Below are positions 1 to 11,051 of a stretch of DNA of 64,000 nt, piece after piece (position 1 is the stretch's first letter; every line of letters starts with the position of its first letter). Origin of the DNA: Lamellibrachia satsuma (lineage: Eukaryota; Annelida; Polychaeta; Sabellida; Siboglinidae); contig BSQZ01000107.1 of assembly GCA_033239005.1 (NCBI GenBank), positions 1,076,501 to 1,140,500 on the forward strand. The letters run 5' to 3'. The notes under the pieces are model-generated. The model had not been told where the DNA came from and did no database searches. It saw only the letters and a program-made list of their open reading frames with translations. A program made the position numbers and the translations under genes.

Positions 1-1912
1 TCTCCAAAGCATGAACCCACCAATACTATGAAAATAATATCATTATGGTTGTTAAATGGCAATGCCCTTTAATGACATATAGTAAAACAGAATAGGCATA
101 ACAATGGGCATTGCCGACACTTAAACTAGATACCAAAGGCAATTCCCCTTACAATTTAAGGATGATTCATACATAGCAGTCACTGGGGATTGCCCATGAT
201 TAACTAGCTAAGTGTAATAAATGTGGGGCCCAGAAACCACCCAAACAAACCCCACACAAAGCGTAGCAGACTCCAACAAGAAAGTTGGTTCCTGGGCATG
301 GCAAAGCAGCTCACTGCCTCCTGTGAGAAGTGTGGGCCAACCTTGCTTTAAAACTTCAAACGTCACCCTTGAAACAAGAGAGGACAAAAGATAAGTAAAT
401 TGCACGAATTGTGGTGTGAGTGGCTTAGCTTAGATGAATATTGTCTCAAGGCCTAGTAGGGATGAAAATTTTTGTATAACCTATGTCCGTGACAACAGAA
501 ATACAAACTCGAAAGACATGTCTTTCGGACACCTTCTAGGAGAAGGAAATGGAATAGTAAATCAAACCAAATCAAATAGAGAAAAGAAGCGCAAAGCCAA
601 ATCCAAAGAAAGACCTTGTAGCCTTTTGGAAGACTCCGCCCACAACATGGCAGGTGCAGGGATAGCCACGTAATGGAATAAACATTGGTAAAATTACATT
701 GTGCATAAATGCATAGAAATGACTGCGAAGTCTGCTCTACAACAGAGCAAAATAATACTGGGTAGGAAAGGAAAGCGGATCACCACACCCCCGCTCCTGG
801 CCCAAAGCTGAAAAACAGGATACGCAGACAATCTCTGGGGACGGCTGGTTACGTACACAAACTCCTGGCCAAAAGCTGAAGAGCTAGGCATGCCCCAATC
901 GCTCATCCCCAGTGGCAACCTCGTTGCTAGCATAAACAACAACATAGCATAAACATAAATGCACAAGCCTGTAACCTCTACAATATATCTCTATACATAC
1001 ATACATCCTACAGACATACATACTATACAACTATTGGAGAAGCCCCAAACAAATTGTTCCAACTAAAATAAAAAGAAAGCTGTGTCTCCCCAAATCCAGG
1101 TTTTGTAGCACAACACTGTAAGCTCACAGTGTTTGAAAGATGAAATACGAATATATTTTTTGAATGCCGAGGATTTCCAACGGCCCATCCTTTGGATCTG
1201 GGAGTCAGAATATCCCAGAGTGGAGGCGTTAGCAGTTGCACCGATGCGAAAACTGCGATTTGATATCAAGTGTATGAAGAGATGCCCACGCCAATGAACA
1301 AGACAGCTAGGAATTAAACTGAGAAGGGGTGATTGCATACAGATCAGGCCCACAGAACAACGGGCCTTGCCCCAGGCCCCTCCTGGCATTGTACTCCAGA
1401 GACAGCAGCCACAGGGCAGTAGCTACTATGTGAACTGGGAATGGAGATCAAGATGTGCGAACCAAAGTGATGTTTGGCCTGTTGGAAAACAATGACGAGC
1501 TAGTTCAAAACTACAGAAATTTGTGACATGTTGTTCTGGGACTTAGTGACTTCACCAATGCGCATGAAGACTAGTTCCCTAACCAGATTCATAATAGTAA
1601 TGTCTTTGGACGTATGTGAATTAATCACAGACACGACACTCATATTATCACATATAAGCAGTAAGCGTGAGTTGGCGAGAAGGCTGGCCCATAAGCGGAT
1701 GGCTAAAAATATAGGTAAAAGTTCTTTGATATCAATATTGCTAGCGGACCAAGCCCTGGGAAGGATCCTTGTAACCACTGACTCCCTAAAATAGCAGCAA
1801 ATCCGGATCCACTGGCATCCGAAAACAACCGAACACAATTCGACGATGTCAAAGTATTGGGAGGCAGAGAGACACACCGTTGAAATTGTCAAGAAACAGT
1901 TTCCAGGCGGCC
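1..1912 (-). mobile_element. 3' part of DIRS-like element, copy 1 (truncated duplicate)
   Basis: This block is almost identical to 17488-19402, including about 33 bases of the GTGAACCCC-type host repeat at its left edge. On the minus strand it holds the end of the RNase H domain (around 1500-1892) and the C-terminal tyrosine recombinase block (FRIGATANAS, GRWKSSAFKKYIR, around 1140-1260). Most differences from the other copy are single-base changes in homopolymer runs (for example near 787, 837, 1760 and 1858). The element stops abruptly at 1912, where a LINE in the same orientation begins. It is non-functional on its own. Confidence 0.85.
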
Positions 1913-4199
1913 ATCTGGGTCGAAAATTGTAACTGCCACTTCTCAGCCCAGTCTTGTAATCTGTCTATGTCTTTCTGTAGGTTTATACAATCTTGCCTCG
2001 TTGAAGTTTTGTGATATATTTTTGTATCATCCGCGAAAATCTTCATGTTACAACATTTGTTAAATCATTAATATATAGTATAAAAAGAATAGGTCCAAGG
2101 TCACTGCCCTGTGGTACCCCACTTACTACTTCCGACCACGAAGATGCTGCTCCATTTACTAATACAAGGTGTTTGCGACAGGTGAGAAATGTTTCAATCC
2201 ATTTTAGAAGTTTTCCTTTTATTCCGTATCCTTTTAACTTTGCAAGCAGTCTCTGGTGTGGTACTGTGTCAAAGGCCTTCTTTAAATCCATGTATATTGC
2301 GTCCACACATTCTCCATCATCTAATATTTTGGTCCAGTCTTCCAATGTTGAAATTAGTTGTGTGGTACATGATCTCCCAGCAACGAAACCATGCTGCTGG
2401 TCTGCAATTAATTTGTTTTTTCCATGTGTATTATTATGGCATCTTTGACCAGGGATTCCATGACTTTACATGCCACTGCCATCAAGCTAACTGGCCTGTA
2501 GTTTGCCGCTAGATGTCTACTGCCTTTCTTGAATATTGGCGATACATTTGCAATTTTCCAGACTTTTGGTAGTATGCCTGTATCCAGTGACTTCCTGAAT
2601 ATGATGAACAGTGGCATTTTCAATTCTTTAGCAAGCTCTTTTAGTACCCGGGGATGTATGCCATCAGGACCTGGTGATTTCCCGATTTTGAGGTTTTCCA
2701 ATTTCTTTTCAACATCGTCAGCAGTGAAGTTGATATCATCTAGATTATCAATTCCCTGATGCTCCTCAAATGTTGGCACATTTATTAGGTCTTCTCTAGT
2801 AAAGACATCACTAAAGAATTTACACAGGACCTCTGCCTTCTCTTTATCGGTGGTTGTCAGTTCTGCATTTTCCTCCGTTTGGAGATCAGCTACTCTTGGT
2901 CTTGTTTTCATCTTTGACCGAGCATAGCTCCAGAAATGCTTTCGGTTACTTTTAATATCTTTTGCTATAGACTGCTCCAGTGTCTTGACTGCTTGTCGAG
3001 TAGCCTTTCTTGCTTGATTCCTAGCTTTGGTGTAATCTAGGTAGTCTTTCCATTCCTTTGTCCGTAGGTACTTTTTCCAAGCCCTATGTTTCTTTTTCAC
3101 TTTGTCCAGTGTTTTCGCATTCATCCATACTGGCTTATATTTTCTTGTTTGCCCTGATTTCTTCTTTGGGATACACTCTTGCGCTGCCTGTTTAAGCCTA
3201 CTTATAAGCAATTCCCAGCTCTCTTCTACATCAAGATTCATGAATTTGGTTTCCCAATCATCTTGCAGCATTCCTCGTAATTTTGGATAGTTTCCTTTCT
3301 CATACAGAAATGACTTGCCACTTTGACCTGTAACTGGTGTTTGACATTGGTACGTGAATGTGATCAAACAGTGATCGCTCTTTCCGAGAGGATCCTTTAT
3401 ATCGTAGTTGTTTACCATTTTGTCTTCATGTGTAAATATCAAGTCTAATAGATGTGGGACTTGGTTTACCCTGTAGCGTGTTGGTTCCATGATATGTTGT
3501 GTAAGAAAAGCATCTCTAATGCTTTCCAGGAACTGGTTTTCTGTTCTGCTTGTTTTCTCGCAAATCTTTGAATCATCCACCCAGTCAATGTGTGGATAGT
3601 TAAAATCTCCCATCATTAGGATGTGGGAAGCATTTGCCTCGTTTATCTTTACCTATTAGTTGGCATAACTTTTCATTATTGGTATCACTGCTGTTTGGGC
3701 TACGGTATATGCACCCAATAAGTATCTTGTCTTTTCCGGCTAATCGTACCTCTGCCCAAACACATTCTTCAAATGTTGCAGCATCATTTATGGTACACTT
3801 GGTAGGTTTAAGTGTCCTATGAATATATAGGCATATTCCCCTCCCGTCTTTCTCCAGATTTGAGAATAATTCATACCCTTCTAGTTGAAGTTCACATGGT
3901 ACTATGTTGAACCTACAATTCTTTGGTTTCACCTCTGTGATTCCTATAATCATTGGTTGTGATTGTGTCACTTGTGCTTTTAATTCAGATAGTTTATTCA
4001 TAAGTGAGTCAGCATTTGTGTACATACAATTTATTTTGTTCATAATTGGTGCAGATCGTGCTGTGCTTTGTCCAACTTGTGTTTGTTGTGCCACCTGAAC
4101 CTCATCAGTCTCATGTTGTGTTTGTTGTGCCAACTGTACTTCATCAGTCACATGTGCTGATTGTGCTATCAGTGATTCTTTTTTTTGGGTGTGATTCAC
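1913..4199 (-). pseudogene. LINE ORF2 (endonuclease + reverse transcriptase), broken
   Basis: An APE-type endonuclease reads from 4199 (YTNADSLMNKLSEL, GITEVKP, CIYRSPNSSD) and changes frame near 3610-3630, continuing as GDFNYPHIDW and SDHCLITF. Reverse transcriptase follows (KSPGPDGIHPRVLKE, NYRPVSL). It changes frame again near 2408 (then [37 protein letters not shown]) and near 2045 (IFADDTKIY). Frames are therefore broken at least three times and the C-terminus is absent at 1913. Key endonuclease and RT residues remain recognisable, so decay is moderate. Confidence 0.82.
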
Positions 4200-4234
4200 T
4201 GCTTTCTTAGTGTTTTCTCTCTGGCCCTGCCTGG

Positions 4235-4768
4235 TCAGTTGAATTTCCCTCCCTCCGAAATATTTTTTTTGGGACTTCTGCCATTTCGTATGACCAGATC
4301 TTTCTCTCCTTGCTTACGCTTCTCCAACTCCTTCATCAATCCTCTGCGTTCCTCTCGTTGTCTCCGAGTCATATCCGGAGCAATGTGTATATCCTTCAAT
4401 ACCTCTGCATCGTCTTTCTGTTTGGATATTCTCAGTGATTTAACCCTGTTCATAATGGCCTGTTTATTTCTCTCGCTGCCAAGGACTACCTTGACTGGCC
4501 GAACATTCCCTTCTTGTTTCTTGCCTAGTCGGCTGACTGACTTTACATCTGGTTCCTGCACTTGCAACTTTCTGAATATTGACCTCACTTTGTGTTCGTC
4601 ATCCCTTTTGCGTTCTCCACTGTCTTGGCTATTTGATTCTGCTACCTCGTATATTATTAGGTTTGTTCTGTGTTTTTCTATCTCTTCTTGGTCTATTTGC
4701 AGCAGCGCACACTTACGCTGCTTTGCAGCACCGATTCCACGCTTTAGCTTACAAGTTACCGAAGACAT
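4235..4768 (-). CDS. LINE ORF1 protein, RRM-like (177 aa)
   Basis: This open frame ends about 35 bases before the ORF2 reading begins on the same strand, the normal LINE order. The protein is basic and highly charged. It has a segment resembling the RRM-like core of LINE ORF1 RNA chaperones (NLIIYEVAES, then VSRLGKKQEGNVRPVKVVL) followed by a Lys/Arg/Glu-rich helical tail. The presumed role is to bind element RNA in the retrotransposition particle. I see no zinc knuckle. The start is the first ATG of the frame, 15 residues before the charged region. The assignment to a LINE ORF1 is firm from position; the RRM call is by pattern only. Confidence 0.7.
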   Translation of the reverse strand: MSSVTCKLKRGIGAAKQRKCALLQIDQEEIEKHRTNLIIYEVAESNSQDSGERKRDDEHKVRSIFRKLQVQEPDVKSVSRLGKKQEGNVRPVKVVLGSERNKQAIMNRVKSLRISKQKDDAEVLKDIHIAPDMTRRQREERRGLMKELEKRKQGEKDLVIRNGRSPKKNISEGGKFN

Positions 4769-5060
4769 AATGTCATTTGAACGCTATAATAGACGATGAA
4801 CACGGAGAATATTTATGTAAACAAAGCGAATGCAAAGTACCGGATGTAGTCACCGGGTGTGAGCACAACCAATCAGCGCGAGGGAAATTGACCTAGGTTG
4901 ACGTCAGGCATATCACGTGATACGGCCTGGCCAATGCTCGAGAATAACTCGAGGCATATGGTAATTTCTTTGTCTCCGCGAACAGAGGGGGGGCTCATTG
5001 ATAGTCGGTATTACTCGGACGTCTTCGGGAATATTAACGAATGGTTACAACCATGATGCT

Positions 5061-6398
5061 AAGCGAAAATAGCCCTTTCCGGTGATATGCGCCATGATGC
5101 ATTCGGGCGATGTTTTGGCATGCAAATGATGCTCGAAAAACACAACACATTTGGATTATTCACGCTTCATTTGACAAAAACAAAGACTTAGTAACGATGG
5201 GCATCACACAAAAGACATGTTTTATGACATAAATAAATTTAGTTCGGGTGTATAACGTACATGAATGGCAAGGTGAATAATTTGTCTACACGGAGATGTC
5301 AACAACTCAAAAATGATTTTCTTGTAAAAATTCGATAAAAAGGTGTCATTTTCCGACCATCGTGTCGCCTTTTAATTAATGCTGATGAGACCACCCTAAA
5401 TAGTACACTGAATGTTTGTGATGATCCGGATGGCTGAATCCAAAGTAATAATGTCAACATAGAATTCAATAAGATTAGACACTGGCTAAGAGATGCCAAG
5501 CTTTCATCAAATGTAAAAACAGAAAATTCTGGTATTTCATATGCCTAAAAATTGTCCCTTTGTTGTAAATAGATGGGGCAAACATTGATTGTGTAAATGA
5601 TATTACTGTTTTTTGGTATTACACTAAATAACCATTTAAACGGGCAGAATCGTACAATTCAAATAGCAAATAGCAAAAAAATAATAAAACTATTGCAATT
5701 TTGAACAAACTTAAAGACTTAAACCACAGACTATTATTATGTACACTTACCTCTTTCTTCCTCACATTAATTACTGTTATAGGGTCATGAAGCACATGAA
5801 TATGCATGTGAAATAATCATAAACTAAATTAAAAATCTTGCCATTTATGAGAACAGAAATGTTTAATGAATTCCCAGAATCCTGATTCAGAATGCACCAG
5901 AAGTCACATTGTGAAGCTTGGAGACTAATGGGTGGGGAGCTCCCACACTCACTGTGCGCTCTCCTCTAAGTTGTAACATATCTCTGGTGGAATGGTTGGG
6001 ATGCCTGTGATGGTAATAGTGAATAATCGTTAAAGACACAATGAAGTTTGAGTAAAATATAAAAATCACTGTGTTGTAACGACATTTAAAAAAGCATTTA
6101 TGAAACACTGATGTCTTTTGTAATATGCATACAAGTTATATTTTATTTTACCTTTTTTATTCATCTATATTGCCACCGAAATGATGTCAACGTGATGAAC
6201 ATAGAAATATCATCATTTTGATTGCCTAAGACTAATAACAATAAAGCTGTAATTAGTTTTCAACAAATAAGAGCACACACTTATTTTTCTAAAACTTCTG
6301 GCCATACACAATGGTGAAATAACTTGGCTCATTGCAAGGATTCATCATTAATATAATGCATATGCATCAAATTGAAATATAAATTGTCTAATTTGCAG
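5061..6398. other. Intron or intergenic stretch, nothing recognised
   Basis: AT-rich sequence with no exon-like open frame, RNA gene or clear repeat that I can support. It ends in a good acceptor (pyrimidine tract then GCAG at 6395-6398) for the exon at 6399, so at least its right part is probably intron. Confidence 0.5.
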
Positions 6399-7224
6399 TG
6401 AGACTGACGTGGATGAAGATCTAGATTGGAGGATGCACGAATCACCTCATGTTGCTGTTGGGTTGACCCTGAAATGCAGCATTATGATCAACCACTTCAC
6501 CGCATTCGGAACATCGAGAGATGATGAATCAAACACTAATACACTGTCTGCTGCTGTGTCAGTTGCTTCGACATGGAAAGCTGCTGGGTCAGACGTGACG
6601 GCACCATCTGCTTTTGGGTCAGACACTACAACACCAAAAGCTGCTGGGTCAGACACTACAACATCGTCTACTGCTGGGTCAGACACTACAACACCAAATG
6701 CTGGGTCAAACACTATGACACCGTCTACTGCTGGGTCAGACACTACAACATCGTCTACTGCTGGGTCAGACACTACAACACCAAATGCTGGGTCAAACAC
6801 TATGACACCGTCTACTGCTGGGTCAGACACTATGACACCGAATGCTGCTGGGTCAAACACTATAACATCGTCTACTGCTGGGTCAGACACTACAACAACG
6901 TCTACTGCTGGATCAGGCACTGCGACACCGAATGCTGCTGGGTCAAACACTATAACATCGTCTACTGCTGGGTCAAACACTACAACATCGTCTACTGCTG
7001 GGTCAGACACTACAACACCGAATGCTGCTGGGTCAGACACTACGACACCGTCTACTGCTGGATCAGGCACTGCGACACCGAATGCTGCTGGGTCAAACAC
7101 TACAACACCGAATGCCGCTGGTGGGTCAAACACTATGACATCATCTACTGCTGGGTCACACGCTACAACATCAAAAGCCGCTGGATCGGGTGCTACTGCA
7201 TCAAATGTTACGCCAGTTGTTAAG
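6399..7224 (+). CDS. Internal exon of IRE1/RNase L-like kinase gene: linker with Ser/Thr repeats
   Basis: The exon starts after an acceptor at 6398 and ends at a donor (AAG|GTTAGT). It enters with one base completing a codon and leaves in phase 0, matching the next exon at 8452. The first roughly 45 residues (ETDVDEDLDWRMHE, then LTLKCSIMINHFTAFG) look like the closing beta-strands of a folded domain. A ZU5/UPA-type ending is possible but unproven. About 20 imperfect copies of a 10-residue unit (AAGSDTTTPN and 8-residue variants) follow, low-complexity and probably disordered. No kinase motif is present here. Earlier exons, including the true start, lie outside the window. The exon call rests on phase and splice sites; the repeat array could also be a non-coding minisatellite. 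Confidence 0.6.
6570..7195 (+). repeat. Minisatellite with 24-33 bp units inside the exon
   Basis: Tandem units built on GCTGGGTCAGACACTACAAC, mostly 30 bases with 24- and 27-base variants. All unit lengths are multiples of three, so length changes keep the frame. Several other frames are also open across the array, on both strands, which is a property of the repeat and not evidence for more genes. Confidence 0.9.
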
Positions 7225-7273
7225 GTTAGTTTGTTGAAAAAGATTGTTTGACATTGTTGTGTTTTGTATAATT

Positions 7274-7275
<2 letters not shown>

Positions 7276-7327
<52 letters not shown>

Positions 7328-7364
7328 ATGTATTTATATATATGTATGTATATATATAAATGTA

Positions 7365-7430
<66 letters not shown>
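7276..7430. repeat. Microsatellites (AT)n and (CA)n
   Basis: A perfect (AT)n run at about 7276-7320, a mixed TATATG stretch, and a (CA)n run at about 7367-7430, all within the intron after the 6399-7224 exon. Confidence 0.95.
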
Positions 7431-7433
<3 letters not shown>

Positions 7434-8451
7434 TGTTAAATTTTTGTGTGGGGAAACAATATTTCTTCAAACTATATGAGTTAACAAATGTGTGAAGTTG
7501 GGTGAGAAAACGTATGTGTTAATAATTTTATTTCACAAAAATCCATTGATAGGAAGTGGCCACATACATGACACAAAGTATGCCATTATACATAATATAA
7601 CCCAAAAATTTCAATATTTATAATTTAATGCAATATCTTGTTTATTCCCTGAAAAATTAGCTCAATCTGGTTAGAGTTTGGGTTAAATATAGGGTTTGGG
7701 TTAGGGTTACAGTTAGGTTAGCTAAAAACAGACGGTATAAATAAATGTCAGCATATTTCCAATAATGTAAATATAAAGAGTATAATTTTGTTAAATATGT
7801 CTTTCTGAAAGGTCCCTCTTTCATTCGATTTTTTTGCTAGTCTTATTTCAAATTCATTTCGCGAAATATCAAACCTTCCTAGCCACTGCAACATGCTAGC
7901 TCGTTTTATACAACATTTGTCATGTGATTGATGAGAGGATGGAAGTCATGTCCATGATCGTCATTGACCTGCAAAGTGTTTACCATTTTGGATATCCAGT
8001 ATTTTTAGCCTTACCAGATCTAACAACGCAAGTAAATTTCTTTGATGATTTGAAAAAATATGCATTTTTTTATTAATTCCACTGCAAATGTTATTTAAAC
8101 TATTATAATGCACTTGATGCAATATTTATTTTAACCTGTATTGGTGAGATATCATATGCTCAAGTATGGTATCTTAAAGTATCAACTGATACATTTTTCA
8201 AATATTTAATGTAACCATGTACTCTACATAACTCTTCGTATGTCTGTATCAGAGATGATGCACATGCTATGTCATGTTTATCTGTGTTACAGAGAAGCAA
8301 CATATGTTTCACTTGGTTCAAAAGCCCAGTTGATGGTCTAGAAATATAAATATCAATGTCAGGTACACTCGGAACTAGGCAAACTATGAGGTAAAAAGTG
8401 TCATAATTAATGCAAGTATCCCTGAATCTGTGCAATAAATCTCTCTTTCAG
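7431..8451. other. Intron remainder, no feature
   Basis: AT-rich intron with no recognised repeat. A short GGTTTGGGTTAGGGTTA stretch near 7690-7710 is telomere-like but only about two units long. It ends in a pyrimidine tract and CAG at 8449-8451. Confidence 0.5.
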
Positions 8452-8603
8452 AAGACAACATATGATCGAATAAAACAAAGCAATGAGTGGAACCTCAAGC
8501 TGGACGAACTAACCAACAAGCTGAACAACTCACCAAATACATTGGTCAGTGAGCTGGACAAGATCAAAATCTGCACTGAGGATGACTTCCAGATTGATGA
8601 AGG
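8452..8603 (+). CDS. Exon: pre-kinase segment of IRE1/RNase L-like gene
   Basis: The acceptor TTTCAG precedes AAG ACA ACA and the donor is GG|GTGTGT. The exon is 152 bases, phase 0 in and phase 2 out, compatible with both neighbours. It encodes about 50 residues rich in Lys, Glu, Asn and Leu (YDRIKQSNEWNLKLDEL, LDKIKICTEDDFQIDEG), a helical lead-in to the kinase domain. The final Asp-Glu-Gly forms the start of a degenerate glycine loop with the next exon. There is no independent domain match, so support comes from phase and position. Confidence 0.65.
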
Positions 8604-9291
8604 GTGTGTATTCATTTGGAAACATATAATCGTTTAACGCATCATAATAAATACTAGGCTTGGTTTCCAAAATCTGTTCATTAAGAAACGAAACAATGTA
8701 CATATCTTCCCTTGCATTCAAGAGAGTGGCATTGTCTGTTTTGGCGTGGTTTTCACATGGCCAGGTTTTTCTCCATATAGCATGGGAGCTCTCTCTGAAA
8801 CTAAACCCTACTTCTCAAGGCAGTTTGCATATTTTGAACATTTTCATTCAGCATGACAATGTACACTTATGTTGTGCAAGTCATAAAGTATTGTGAAGCC
8901 CCATCATCCTACCAAGGGTTATTTTGTACAGTTGAGTAGTGAGTTTGGTAATGATGCCTCTGAACAAACTGTGCTATGTGCAAAAATGCACTGGTTTGTG
9001 TCATTATTTATAGGTGCTATGTATACAATTATACATAACCGATGTATCAAGTACAGAAAAGTATAGATACATAGTGATACAAATTATTATACCAGCCATT
9101 GGTATTCAGTAAAATCACCCTGTGAGGAATTTAGTTAAAAGAATAATGAATAAGTGATGTGACCATGTATGATCTAGCATTCTTTACCTTCTCAATGGAT
9201 GCGTATTGGATGATGTGTCTTAATGTAAGAGTGACTTCAAGCTATGCGTTAACTCTTATTATTTCTAATAATGTTATGCTTGATACTACAG
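8604..9291. other. Intron, no feature
   Basis: Intron between the 8452 and 9292 exons. I see no repeat or RNA gene. A short stretch (GAATAAGTGATGTGACCAT, about 9147-9165) recurs near 9822-9840 in the next intron, hinting at an old local duplication of about 670 bases. Confidence 0.5.
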
Positions 9292-9460
9292 GACCAGTGA
9301 AACGTGCGCATATTTAGGTCTACACAGTACTGATGATATCAGCTACATTGTAAGAGAAGTAGTTGTAAAAATCGTGACTGCAAATGGAAAGAAAGAAAGA
9401 AAGAATGAAGCGAAAATCCTAACACGTCTGGATGACCACAAGAACATTGTGCAGTATATG
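9292..9460 (+). CDS. Exon: kinase N-lobe (subdomains I-IV)
   Basis: Acceptor CTACAG and donor ATG|GTAAAG; 169 bases, entering phase 2 and leaving phase 0. With the previous exon it reads DEGTSETCAYLGLHSTDD, a weak glycine-rich loop, then REVVVKIV, whose Lys fits the ATP-binding Lys of subdomain II. It continues with NEAKIL, whose Glu fits the alpha-C glutamate, and LDDHKNIVQYM. This layout matches the N-lobe of eukaryotic protein kinases, closest in feel to IRE1/RNase L given the downstream KEN domain. The glycine loop is unusual. Confidence 0.82.
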
Positions 9461-10000
9461 GTAAAGTTGTATGATTTAAATTAAATACATTGTTAATCAT
9501 GTTGGATATTGTTGGACTAACTTCTTTATGTTGGCAGAGATAGCTGGTTACAAAAGTAGCAATACTGGTTCCACTTGTCTGTTGTGTGAGTGCATTGTTG
9601 GCTGTTCCTATATGAAACTGTATACAAAATAAGCACAACCAATATGATCCAAGATGGCATGTTTTATTTCCATAGCAGGAATCTGTTTTTTTTAATAAAG
9701 GAGCTACGATCATCCCTGCTGCTTATATTCAGATACATATACAGACCTCTAACAAATTCAACAAAAGGTTGCTCGTTTATCGTAGAACTGGTAAAATGCT
9801 TAACAATTACGCAGTTTTGTAATGAATAAGTGATGTGACCATCTAGCATTCTTTACCTTCTCAATGTTGCTTGTTAACTTAATGATACCGAACAGTTAAC
9901 AACAATGATTATGATACCTTAGTGAAATGCTCCTCTGGATTTTGTGAATAATTTATTTGTGAATAGCCAGATCATTTTCTGTGTTCATGATCTTTTTCAG
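9461..10000. other. Intron, no feature
   Basis: AT-rich intron with the GAATAAGTGATGTGACCAT repeat noted in the preceding intron and an excellent acceptor (TTTTTCAG) at its end. Nothing else recognised. Confidence 0.5.
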
Positions 10001-10186
10001 GATGGACGGGATGTTGACGAACATATGTATACGGTCTTCCAGCTGTGTGATTTCACCCTCGAAGCCTGGGTCAGAGACAACAAAACCACAACAGATTGGG
10101 AAAACAGGGCTCGCGATATGGTCAGGCAGCTTCTTGTGGCACTGAAGTATCTTCATGAAAATAAAACTGTGCACTGCGACCTGAGT
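10001..10186 (+). CDS. Exon: kinase hinge to catalytic loop (HCD)
   Basis: Acceptor TTTTTCAG, donor AGT|GTAAGT, 186 bases in phase 0. It encodes the hinge and C-lobe start: MYTVFQLCDFTLEAWVRDN, then MVRQLLVALKYLHENKTVHCDLS. The last motif is the catalytic loop. It has His-Cys-Asp where HRD is canonical, so the proton-acceptor Asp is kept but the Arg that contacts the activation segment is lost. The sentence is completed by PENIL in the next exon at 15583. Loss of the HRD Arg suggests activity not dependent on standard activation-loop phosphorylation, or a weak kinase. Confidence 0.88.
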
Positions 10187-10493
10187 GTAAGTTCTGATTG
10201 TTCATGAAGTAGTCATCAGAATTTATTTTCAGAAAGCAACTACATACATTATTGAGTGCATGTGTACCAAACTGTTGTAGGAGCAAATAATACTAAAGCT
10301 TCTGTGTAAATGGCTGGGACAAACAGAAGAAGAGTTGGATGGGTGCAGCATGCCAAAAGGCAATGGGTAGCATGCATGGGCTGACTTTCAGGTACTCCAG
10401 ACGGAATTTAAAGTTTTAATTTCTAGTATTCCGTTAAAATATTCCTTGTCAAATGAAAAAATAGTTCAAAGAATATATATACATATATATATA

Positions 10494-10615
10494 TGTTACA
10501 GTCAATCTGCGTAATCAGTCATTTCACATAATGTTTAGGCATTACGCGAAATGACTGTTTCACTCAGGCATTTCGCGAAATGAATGAAAATTATGCAGAA
10601 TGACTGGAAATAAGG
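10494..10615 (+). repeat. Left terminal inverted repeat
   Basis: The outer about 50 bases match the reverse complement of the right end. Further inside, subrepeats of ATTTCGCGAAATGA and ATTACGCGAAATGACTG alternate in both orientations, so each arm can also fold on itself. These subrepeats may be transposase binding sites (inference). Confidence 0.85.
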
Positions 10616-11051
10616 CACTGTTGTTACACATTTTGACTGGTGAACATTTCAGTCATACTATGTAATAACAATTTGTGTACTTTTGTCATTAAGTATTGTT
10701 CCAATGTTAATTGTGCATCAATGTCAGCTTTCATAATTCCTCAGACATTCACATTACTCAAGTAAATAAACAAAGTGAATAAATATTTGCTATATATTTG
10801 CAAATGGTAACATTTTCTAATAATTTATCCCTCTCTGGGTACAAGACTCTAACCCTCCCCCTGACCGTTTGATTGACAGCTATCTCACTGGTGTTCTCTG
10901 ATTTGACGGATGACCCAACCATTCTCCAACTGGGAATGCTAACTGCCTGACAATGGTGACAGTCTCAATTTGCTATTGTGCATTGCCTGTCCCTATAAAA
11001 AGAACACAATCAGTAGGTGTTAATCACTTGCCTCTTTGCATAGCTGTCATA

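Larger units (their letters stand above)
1913..5060 (-). mobile_element. Decayed APE-type LINE (CR1/L2 group)
   Basis: Reading on the minus strand there is a possible 5' UTR (about 5060-4769), ORF1 (4768-4235), and ORF2 with endonuclease and reverse transcriptase (4199 to about 1913). The RT palm motifs [10 protein letters not shown] and FADD are visible. The C-terminal region and 3' end are missing because the element is cut at 1913 against DIRS-like sequence. The family is clearly different from the other CR1 copies here. The 5' boundary is approximate: GC-richer sequence with an ACGTCA motif (about 4900) lies before ORF1 and may be promoter. Confidence 0.8.

Noticed and set aside
4235..4799. 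+ strand 204-codon ORF opposite LINE ORF1
   Set aside because: Shadow of the minus-strand ORF1, with no motif of its own.
6447..7328. Minus-strand 293-codon ORF and second + frame ORF over the exon repeat
   Set aside because: All frames are open because the repeat unit lacks stops; only the + frame matches splice phases of the kinase gene.
7671..7720. Telomere-like GGGTTAGGGTTA stretch
   Set aside because: Only about two units, within an ordinary intron; not evidence of a chromosome end or fusion.
8160..8435. 91-codon minus-strand ORF near the 8452 exon
   Set aside because: No motif, no splice or transcript support, intronic.
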